The position numbers and the translations under genes were made by a program. Positions 10,370 through 16,563 of a DNA stretch of 18,285 nt are shown piece by piece; within the stretch, counting starts at the first letter, position 1; every line of letters begins with the position of its first letter. The notes under the pieces are model-generated. The model was given only the letters and a program-made list of their open reading frames with translations, ran no database searches and was not told where the DNA came from. The DNA comes from Gryganskiella cystojenkinii (taxonomy: Eukaryota > Mortierellomycota > Mortierellomycetes > Mortierellales > Mortierellaceae): positions 7,469 through 25,753 of the forward strand of contig JAAAIG010000246.1 in the NCBI GenBank assembly GCA_015852425.1, given 5' to 3'.

Positions 10370-10451
10370 CTGTTGAATAACATCTAGTTAGTCTGACTGT
10401 AATCATATTCTGTAAGACTGGAGTCGGGATGGATTATATATGCATGCTCAC
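10370..10451 (-). other. 5' leader intron of the Fanzor-like gene
   Basis: On the minus strand, donor GTGAGC (10451-10446), branch GACTAAC and acceptor TTCAACAG (ending 10370) define an 82-nt intron ending three bases before the start codon. It contains an upstream ATG opening a four-codon frame (ATG CAT ATA TAA), so splicing would remove a uORF. No ATG is seen in the leader upstream of it to about 10680, which supports translation starting at 10366. Confidence 0.55.
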
Positions 10452-10493
10452 CTTGTAGGAGTGTGAATATTTCCAGAACTCTGGATATCAGGA

Positions 10494-10543
10494 GAAGAAT
10501 GATGTTATGTGGTGGCAAGAAGAATGATGATGTGTGGTGGCAA
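10494..10543. repeat. Two 25-bp tandem units, each with a PACE-like motif
   Basis: Units 10494-10518 and 10519-10543 both begin GAAGAATGATG and end GGTGGCAA; they differ only in the middle. The second runs into a perfect GGTGGCAAA (10536-10544); the first gives GGTGGCAAG. They sit in the leader or promoter of the Fanzor-like gene. Confidence 0.6.
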
Positions 10544-10764
10544 ATAAATAAAAATGAAATAATAGAAGCGTTGAAGACCCTAGGTAATGCTTTTGGTTAT
10601 TGAAAACAAAGTCACGGTTTGCCACGAACTCGTTTGACCACTACTCCACAAAAAGAGAGGCACGAGCCAAGCTCCTGTTTTTTCTCCATCCTTCTTTCCG
10701 TCCCTCTTCCTCCCTCCTCCTTGACAGACCCTCAGCCGCATACAAGATTTCAAGGATTCGGAGG

Positions 10765-11257
10765 ATGTGCGAATTCAGTCCTGGTAAGGCGGAACGCGAG
10801 ATTTCCTCTTTATGACATGCACTGCTTTTTCTTTTCTATTTGTTGTCTTTCTCATCCCTTCACAAACCAACAAATCAACTCTGCTGTCAACTTTTTAAAC
10901 TTTTTTCTTTCACCACCCACCAAATATCAACTCCACTGTCAACTTTCCAAACTTTTTTCCTTTCACCAAGTATTTTTTTGTACCACAACCAACTGGCTGT
11001 GCAGCTGGGAAAGTGTCAAAGCTCTTCTTCCTATTTCTAATAGCTACTCATTTTTATATTCATTAGGTGTCGTATTGGTCAAGCGCGTGGTTCTCAAGCA
11101 CGCTGATCTCAAGCCCGTTGGTGCGTACGACGGCAAACTCGGTGGCCGACGGTCACCTTCCCTCATCACTCGTCTTTGGCACGAGATTTCCTCCTTCTGT
11201 TCTGCATCAGTCATGATGACAGTTCGGACGTGGCCTCAAGGTCACTTATTCCTGTAA
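10765..11257 (+). CDS. Possible small two-exon gene, 69 aa, unknown (tentative)
   Basis: Tentative model join(10765..10783,11067..11257). ATG followed by six codons (MCEFSP plus one base) meets donor GTAAGG at 10784; acceptor TTCATTAG ends at 11066; the downstream frame continues in phase as VVLVKRVVLKHADLKPVG and stops at 11257. The intron would be 283 nt, longer than the others here, and contains the 52-bp duplication. The second exon is notably GC-rich, with codon choice (GTC, AAG, CTC, GGT) like expressed genes, within an A/T- and pyrimidine-rich surround. Its stop overlaps a strong donor GTAAGT (11254), so it could instead be an internal exon of a longer gene or a leader exon of the downstream bZIP gene. 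I do not recognise the protein. Confidence 0.28.
10871..10970. repeat. 52-bp tandem duplication
   Basis: 10871-10916 and 10921-10970 both read CAAAT..CAACTC, then CTGTCAACTTT, AAACTTTTTTC and TTTCACCA, with a few substitutions and indels. The period is 52 bases (CTGTCAAC at 10884 and 10936). Pyrimidine-rich on the plus strand; no coding evidence. Confidence 0.7.
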
Positions 11258-11380
11258 GTTCTCACCTGTGAAAAGCCAATTTTTGAGTTCTACCGTAGCG
11301 TGTAAATTAAACACGAAATCTGACAAATATTCCACTTGCATTTTTATTGTAAAGAGCAATAGAATCGCCTTAAAGAAAAC

Positions 11381-11645
11381 TCTTGGCATTTGCCACCGTC
11401 TGAGACGAAAAAACTGAAGATAAACCTCGTTAGCAAAGAAGGCTCCACGTCGCAAAAAAATGATTTTTGTCAAAAAACACCCCTTAATCTTCATTCCAAT
11501 TAAAAATAGTGTTCTCTTGGCATTTATTTCCATTTGCCACCGGCTGAGACGAAAAAAAACTTTAGATAAACCTCGTTGGCAAAGAAAGCTCCACGTTGCA
11601 AAAAAATGACTTTTGTCAAAAGACACCCCTTAATCTTCAACCCAA
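11381..11645. repeat. 144-bp-period duplication upstream of the bZIP gene
   Basis: Unit A (11387-11497) and unit B (11531-11645) are near-identical over about 110 bases. Both contain TTTGCCACC (reverse complement of PACE, GGTGGCAAA), CTGAGACGAAAA, GATAAACCTCGTT, CTCCACGT and ACACCCCTTAATCTTCA. Conserved small inverted repeats lie inside: TTTGCCA with TGGCAAA (perfect in B), CGTCTGAGACG (perfect in A), and a CAAAA/TTTTG pair. Each has an ACGT-core bZIP-type site, CCACGTCG (11445-11452) and CCACGTTG (11591-11598). The duplicate lies 220-480 bases before the bZIP start codon. Confidence 0.75.
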
Positions 11646-11821
11646 CTGCGCTCTCTTATATCTATTGGGCTGCCACGAAGCATTTCCCACTTTTTTTTTC
11701 TTTTATTTCCATTACTTCTTCACGCTTTCGCCTTCTCTCCCTTCAACAACGATAAACAACACACTGCTTGACACGTAGCCAGTTCTCTTTTCTTCAAACC
11801 TGCGCTCTCCCCTCCCCAACT

Positions 11822-11829
11822 TATATAAA
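11822..11829 (+). promoter_or_regulatory. TATA-like element of the bZIP gene
   Basis: TATATAAA lies 36 bases before the ATG at 11865 and is followed by a CT-rich run. If it is the TATA box the leader would be very short; otherwise translation may begin at a downstream Met (12 or 13), or the element may lie within a longer leader. Confidence 0.35.
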
Positions 11830-11864
11830 CCCCTCTTAACTTCGTCTCCTCCGTCCGGGCCATC

Positions 11865-13401
11865 ATGTTCTCGACAACGCTTCCTCTCTTGCCACACATG
11901 ATGGCCCATGCCTCTTCAGCTGATGCTCCCTTCGACAGTGAAGTGTCCAACGCAGACCTGGACAGCGAGGTATCCGCGACAACCCCCTCTGCAACCCCCT
12001 CCTCCCCCTCTTCTTCAACACAAACAACATCGTCAACCACACAAGAATTGCAACAACTCGTCATGTTGAGTCAGTTGATGGACTCGACTGCGACCTTGCC
12101 TTCTTCAACAAGCAACAACAACAACAACGACCTTGATATGAGCAGCGCCTCGACCATCCTTTCAAATGACCCTAGTATCATCGCCATGACTTCTTCCTCT
12201 TCTACTTGGTCCTGCTCGCCTTCTATCAGTCCCATGGTCCTCAAGCTCGAGTCTCCGGTCCTGTCCCACCTGGCCGAACCCACTCTTGAGTCATCGTCCT
12301 CAAGAGCCACCAAGAGCCGTCGCACCTCCTCCACCGCTGCATCTACTTCCACTGCTGCTGCTTCATCAAATACCAGCACCAGCCGGAAGCGTTCTGCAGC
12401 TGACCCAATGGATAAGGAGGCCAAGGCCCGCGAGCGTGTTCTCCGTAACCGAGCCGCCGCTCAAGAATCCAGGGACAAGAAGCGCAAGTACATGGCCGAG
12501 ATCGAATCTTCAAACGAGAGCCTCCAAGAAGAGAATTGCCAGCTGTTGAAGCGACTCAAGACTGTCGAGAGCGATAACCAATCACTCTCACAACGACTCG
12601 AGTCCCTGACTGCCCAGTTCTCATTGATGCAGCAACAGTTGGCCATGACCATGTCCATGACCGGCGTCGCCAGCAACAACAACAACAATAACGATATCAA
12701 GAACAACAACAACAGCGAGAACAACATCAACAACCAACCCGGGGTCGGCTTTTGCCAGGTAATAGCTTGCTTCCATCCATTGTGCCGCATAATAATTGTC
12801 TATCCATCCATCAATCCCTCCCTTTGAAACTAACCCCAATCTTTTCTTATTTTTGTTATTTTTCTCGTCTAATATAGTCTGCAGTACTGGCAAAGAAGGC
12901 CAAGACTAACATCTTGACCAACTCTCCGCAGCAGAAGCTGGCTCCATCCAAGAGAAACTCTCACACGACAACCTCTACAACCAACAAACACCGACGAGTC
13001 TATTCGATGACGATGATGAACTCGATGAACAAGATCACGAATCCGAACAGGGAAGCCCGTCTCTTGGCTCAGAATGCAGCTCAGACCAGGATGGAGATCA
13101 GCTGTCGGCCTTTTTGCAACAACAGTCGCAAAAGGACCTTGACGCTCTCCTCCTCTGCAGCGGCCTCTTTGCCAACAGCAACGGAACCTCGTCAGTTGGC
13201 GGTCTTTATGATGGTTCTCTTGACCAACATGTTGCCCCAGCTGATGCTGAACTTTTCGACTCTTTTCTTGATCTCGACTGGAGCGCGATCGAACAATCCG
13301 CCAACAACGCAGCCGTTGTCTCCTCAGGAACAACGACTCCAGGAGCTAGCGCAGTCTTTTACCCAAAAGCATCAGCGACTCTTCTCGAGTCGTCGGTCTA
13401 A
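11865..13401 (+). CDS. HAC1: HAC1/XBP1-type bZIP factor of the unfolded protein response, Ire1-spliced form (456 aa)
   Basis: Model join(11865..12758,12878..12884,12932..13401). An ordinary intron (12759-12877, GTAATA...ATATAG) is followed by a predicted 47-nt Ire1-type intron. Residues 1-182 are Ser/Thr-rich; the basic region spans about 184-208 with LRNRAAAQESRDKKRK (N195 and R203 in N-x7-R spacing); the zipper has I213, L220, L227, V234, L241 and L248. After Asn-rich sequence, the spliced frame enters an acidic region with DDDDELDEQDHESEQ and DAELFDSFLDLDW, a credible activation domain. HAC1/XBP1 factors are switched on when ER-stress-activated Ire1 removes a frame-shifting mRNA intron; tRNA ligase joins the ends. 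The RNRAAAQ-SR basic region fits this family. No GT-AG acceptor I tested reaches the acidic frame. The bZIP call is very firm; HAC1 identity rests on the combined evidence. Confidence 0.85.
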
Positions 13402-13630
13402 TTATCAGGGTATCCGATTCCCAAGCGCCGCCGCTTCCACTCTCCAGTCAGGATCCATCAAGGACACCATTACCAGTCTAAACTCGTCAGTGATTGATGA
13501 GATTGTCACAGAATTCCGTCAGGGTCGCAGAAATGTGGCCCGCGGTCTTTTGGTGAGGGCGTTGTTGTCGAGTCCAAAGACACTCGACAATGACAGCATC
13601 AAGGGACTCTTTCTCTTCCGCAAGGATTGA
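11865..13630 (+). CDS. HAC1: Unspliced isoform of the same bZIP gene (548 aa, Hac1u/XBP1u-like)
   Basis: Model join(11865..12758,12878..13630): only the spliceosomal intron is removed. The bZIP is unchanged but 250 different residues follow, in a frame open through the entire acidic-domain region and 229 bases beyond its stop. The tail holds basic stretches, a hydrophobic segment around residues 404-432 (LAVFMMVLLTNMLPQL, then NFSTLFLI) and a hydrophilic end with VIDEIVTEFRQGRR. Codon choice after 13401 looks like real coding sequence (AAG, GTC, CGT, CTC). In animals, XBP1u also has an alternative tail with a hydrophobic segment that brings the mRNA to the ER. Whether this tail is translated or merely open is unknown. 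Confidence 0.5.
12751..12941 (+). promoter_or_regulatory. Paired Ire1 splice-site hairpins
   Basis: Site 1: loop CTGCAGT (12879-12885) closed by nine Watson-Crick pairs, TTTGCCAG (12751-12758) plus T12878 with ACTGGCAAA (12886-12894), extended by U12750-G12895. The arm is complete only when 12758 is joined to 12878. Site 2: loop CCGCAGC (12926-12932), closed by TCT/AGA, a bulged A12936, C12922-G12937 and, past a mismatch, CCA/TGG (12918-12920 with 12939-12941); clearly weaker. Both loops match the CNG|CNGN consensus of HAC1/XBP1 sites, with cleavage after the third base. Confidence 0.82.
12882..12928 (+). other. Predicted 47-nt non-spliceosomal intron
   Basis: Cleavage CTG|CAGT and CCG|CAGC removes 47 nt; because both flanks continue CAG, 12885-12931 is an equivalent statement. 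Forty-seven is not a multiple of three, so removal moves the ribosome from the long alternative tail to the acidic frame. The ends are not GT-AG. A CTAAC inside (12906-12910) could act as a branch site for an alternative ordinary acceptor at CCGCAG, but that product stays in the unspliced frame. Confidence 0.78.
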
Positions 13631-14348
13631 GATAACTGTGGACCTTTAGTATGCCCTCCATTTCTCGCAACGTTTTTTTTACACTCTCGTTGTATTGTAT
13701 TTTTCTTATCGTTCGTTTTTTTGTTTGCTTACGATCTTTCCCCACTCCGGAACATGGTTGCGATTGATAACTTTGTCGCGCTCCGCTCGTTCACTCTTTT
13801 CTGTTACTTTTTCACTTTGTTTTTATAGTATTGCTTTTCCTTTTCTCTCTTTTGCTCGTTTTTCATGCCCTCGCCTTTGTAAAAATAGTAACCCCTTTCT
13901 GTCAATAATAGCATCCCTCAAACAGCCATATCTTTTCTACATAAAGACTTGCAAAAAAAAAAAAAAAAAAAAAAAACTTTGTGTGCAATGGATTTTTGAT
14001 GTTGCCCCAGCCAACAGAAAGTGGCAAATTGCGTGCGGCGCCTATTGCTATTTGACTCCCACACAATGATCGAAAAGGCAAGGTGCAGGTCACGGACCTC
14101 GAACAAAAAAAACGTGGAGGTACCATTAATCTGTTTTCATCTTCCTTTGTCCATCCAATTGCCCCATTGTCGCGATTCCCCCGTTTCTTTGTTCCTTTGT
14201 TCCTTCTTGACCAGATCCCTTGTAGGCAAGCAACCTTTGTCTGTTGAATATAACTTTGAAGAGCAGACAGATCCTCATATTTAACCTGTTCTTTATACAG
14301 GACCAAAATAGAAGCAACGACTGAGGCAACAAGACGAGACTCGAGAGG
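13631..14348. other. Intergenic region between the bZIP gene and the Gln/Pro-rich gene
   Basis: The 3' UTR of the bZIP gene probably occupies the first few hundred bases, which are T-rich, with no canonical AATAAA near the stop. A 24-base poly(A) run is at 13953-13976. The remainder is presumably promoter for the gene at 14349; no clear TATA box and no convincing ORF on either strand. Confidence 0.4.
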
Positions 14349-16055
14349 ATGACCACGCCAGGGCAGAACCTGCTTCCGAAATCGACGATCCGGTCATATA
14401 TCCAGCCAGTTGCCACTATCAACAATCATGGAGAGGCAAGAGCAGGAGCAGGAGATGACAAGGCTCTGTCTTACTCTACAACAGTCACGACTGTGCCGAA
14501 TGGTGGTCCTCCACCAAGAGCCCCTCAACTTTATCATAACCCGGATGAATCCTCGGCCTATGGGGCCGGTGGCGGTGGCGGCAATGTGAGTGACACGGTG
14601 GGGATGTACTTTACCCCCCCTCAGGCTCCTCAACAGTATACCCCACAGCAGGAGCAAATGATGGCGATGCAGTATCAAGTGCGACCGGAGGGACCACAAG
14701 GGCATATAGCAGGCGGAGGAGGAGAAGTTACCACAGGCGACCAATTGACCGACAGTAGGACTGCTGCTGCTCGTCGCAGCACCAATCCTCAAGCGATAAC
14801 GTTTCCAGGACCTCATGGTGAGCCGATGTCCACAGTAGAGCCTGTCGTAACTACACCAACAATAGCAACAACGGCGGCAGCGGCATCGACACCAACAACC
14901 TCAGCAGCAGCCATCTTCTCCTCCGCAGCTGAGGCTATCAACAGGCAGGACCAACCACAATCAAAAGATGGACAAGGACCCCAAGGGTATATGCCAAGTC
15001 AGTCAGAGGCGCAAGTCCCTGTGGTTTACCAGCCCGGAACGCCATTGATGTCACCTCCAGTCGCCCACCACACGCTTCCTTTCCATACTCAAGTTCATCC
15101 TGCCCCTCAACCGATGAGCCCCTGGCTTTATCCACATCAACCACTACCACCTCCTCAACCTTGGCAGTCGCCTGCACCAACATTCTCGCAACCTTACTAT
15201 GGTAGTCCGATGATGATGTCGCCACCACTTCTACATGCGCAGATCCACAAACCACTACCAGCACCACCACCGTCAATGGCAGGAATCCTTCAGCATGATG
15301 GAACAGGAGTAGCTGGTGGAGGTGCACCAGCAGCAGCACAAGCCAGCACTATTGGCCCAGCACCAGGCTTGGTGGTCCACTTCAAGTGTCGAGAATGCGG
15401 AGGACCTTTAGAGTCGGAATTTGCTCCCTGTAGAAGGATGCACGTGCAACTGGGTCGACCAGATCTTCAAGCTCAACCTGAACTGTTACATCGGCCACAA
15501 TATCAGCCACAGCAGCAGCAATACATGGGAATGGCACCACCAGTTCAACTTTCAACCGTCTCTCCGGACGCAGCTAGCAATTACGGAACCGACGATATCT
15601 ACCTGAGGCACCGACAGAAGCGTCTCGAGACTCTAATGGCGCCTGTCCAACCGACGACGCAAGTCTTTTATGCGACCGCCCCACCACCCTTAGCCGGTGG
15701 ACCTGCGTTGGTCGACAGTCGGATGAACCACAACAATATCAACAATAACAGTGTGAATCCTTACCATTATGCGCCTGTACCTCAGACAGTGACCTATGCG
15801 CAAGCTCAACCACCCTCACAACAACCAAAGACTATGGTCTCGGATCTGAAGAAGCTTTGGAAGGATGTGAGGGATGAGGTGAATTACCACACGGGTGGGT
15901 ATCCTGCGGGATATCATCAACACCAGCAGCCGGCGCAGTATGTCGTCAAGGTCCCTCAGCAGCCGATGTATGCTCCGCAACAGCAGCAACAACAGCAACA
16001 ACCAGCTCAGTTTGGACAACCCAGTCCATATCCGGGCTACCCGCCTTATCAGTAG
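14349..16055 (+). CDS. Gln/Pro-rich protein of unknown function with one CxxC motif
   Basis: Single exon, 568 residues, not recognised. Most of it is predicted disordered: Gly-rich stretch near 75-80, Ala/Thr-rich near 165-195, Pro/Gln/Met-rich from 220 to 315, and polyGln near 545-555. The one ordered-looking piece is residues 341-370, VVHFKCRECGGPLESEF then CRRMHV: C347-x2-C350 with C361 and H365 available as further ligands, so a small zinc site is possible. A second likely structured element is SDLKKLWKDVRDEVNYH near 500-517, an amphipathic helix. No signal peptide or membrane segment. Such composition is common in fungal regulatory or adaptor proteins, but no function can be assigned. 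Start is the first ATG of the frame, context AGGATGACC. Neighbour bZIP gene is in the same orientation, 718 bases upstream. Confidence 0.8.
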   Translation: MTTPGQNLLPKSTIRSYIQPVATINNHGEARAGAGDDKALSYSTTVTTVPNGGPPPRAPQLYHNPDESSAYGAGGGGGNVSDTVGMYFTPPQAPQQYTPQQEQMMAMQYQVRPEGPQGHIAGGGGEVTTGDQLTDSRTAAARRSTNPQAITFPGPHGEPMSTVEPVVTTPTIATTAAAASTPTTSAAAIFSSAAEAINRQDQPQSKDGQGPQGYMPSQSEAQVPVVYQPGTPLMSPPVAHHTLPFHTQVHPAPQPMSPWLYPHQPLPPPQPWQSPAPTFSQPYYGSPMMMSPPLLHAQIHKPLPAPPPSMAGILQHDGTGVAGGGAPAAAQASTIGPAPGLVVHFKCRECGGPLESEFAPCRRMHVQLGRPDLQAQPELLHRPQYQPQQQQYMGMAPPVQLSTVSPDAASNYGTDDIYLRHRQKRLETLMAPVQPTTQVFYATAPPPLAGGPALVDSRMNHNNINNNSVNPYHYAPVPQTVTYAQAQPPSQQPKTMVSDLKKLWKDVRDEVNYHTGGYPAGYHQHQQPAQYVVKVPQQPMYAPQQQQQQQQPAQFGQPSPYPGYPPYQ

Positions 16056-16155
16056 CATTCGCCCGAGTTTATTCGCGATCATCAAGTCGCAGGCTCGGCG
16101 TCGAGGAAGAAGAGATGCCGACCTATACCCAACGGAGGGCAAAAAAAAAGAGATC

Positions 16156-16161
16156 AATAAA
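16156..16161 (+). terminator. Poly(A) signal of the Gln/Pro-rich gene
   Basis: AATAAA about 100 bases after the TAG stop, preceded by an A-rich run. Confidence 0.5.
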
Positions 16162-16563
16162 AACCAATAGCGTGTAGATTTACCATTTTCAGAGAGTCCG
16201 AAAGAAATGGGATAAAAAAGGTGAGATCCCAGACCAGAGAGGAACCGTTGACACTCGCTTGTTGGTCCACCAAATAGGCAAAAAAAATAGCCAAGAAAAA
16301 TAACGACAGGAGAGGTTGCCAAAGTCGATTTTTTTCCTTTTCCGGTCGGTGCATTTTTTTGGTCATTTTTTTTTTTTGCGCAAATACAAAGACGCGTTTC
16401 AATTTTTGCCCCCTCTCCCTCCTCCCCTTCCCTTTTCTTTTCTCTTTCTCACAAAGCACTTTACCACTCACACTCGCGACTCTCACGATACTCCCTTCAC
16501 TTTTTCACTCTACCACAACTTGGAAGCACACTCCCTATCCTATAAACACCATCAGCCTCCAAC
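16162..16563. promoter_or_regulatory. Promoter and leader of the right-edge gene
   Basis: About 400 bases with T-runs (16328-16377), then a strong CT-rich block (16408-16500) and an A/C-rich leader before the ATG at 16564, the usual make-up of a fungal promoter. A TATAAA at 16541 is too near the ATG to be a normal TATA box. Confidence 0.4.

Noticed and set aside
4140..10700. Terminal inverted repeats or target-site duplication around the Fanzor gene
   Set aside because: By eye I found no matching inverted ends; a computed comparison of flanks would be needed to exclude them.
11387..11645. Repeat units as C/D-box snoRNA genes
   Set aside because: CTGA-like and TGAT-like boxes occur, but in the wrong order and spacing on both strands.
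12759..12931. Alternative ordinary splice from 12759 to the CCGCAG acceptor
   Set aside because: Possible as a minor isoform (branch CTAAC present), but it stays in the unspliced frame and deletes the first Ire1 loop, so it cannot give the acidic form.
12884..12934. Explaining the bZIP frame switch by an ordinary GT-AG intron (GTACTG to CCGCAG or CAGCAG)
   Set aside because: These would remove 48 or 51 nt and keep the reading frame; only 47 nt reaches the acidic frame.
13402..13630. A further spliceosomal intron joining the acidic frame to the later open frame
   Set aside because: No GTRNGT-like donor was found in the acidic frame near 13300-13400; acceptor-like TCTAATTATCAG alone is not enough.
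13953..13976. Poly(A) run as the tail of a retrocopied gene
   Set aside because: No processed gene sequence or target duplication is visible beside it; several similar homopolymer runs occur in the window (1-20, 2564-2580).
15421..15606. 61-codon alternative frame with several Cys in the Gln/Pro-rich gene
   Set aside because: The main frame is continuous and compositionally uniform on both sides; no frameshift or splice signal supports switching.
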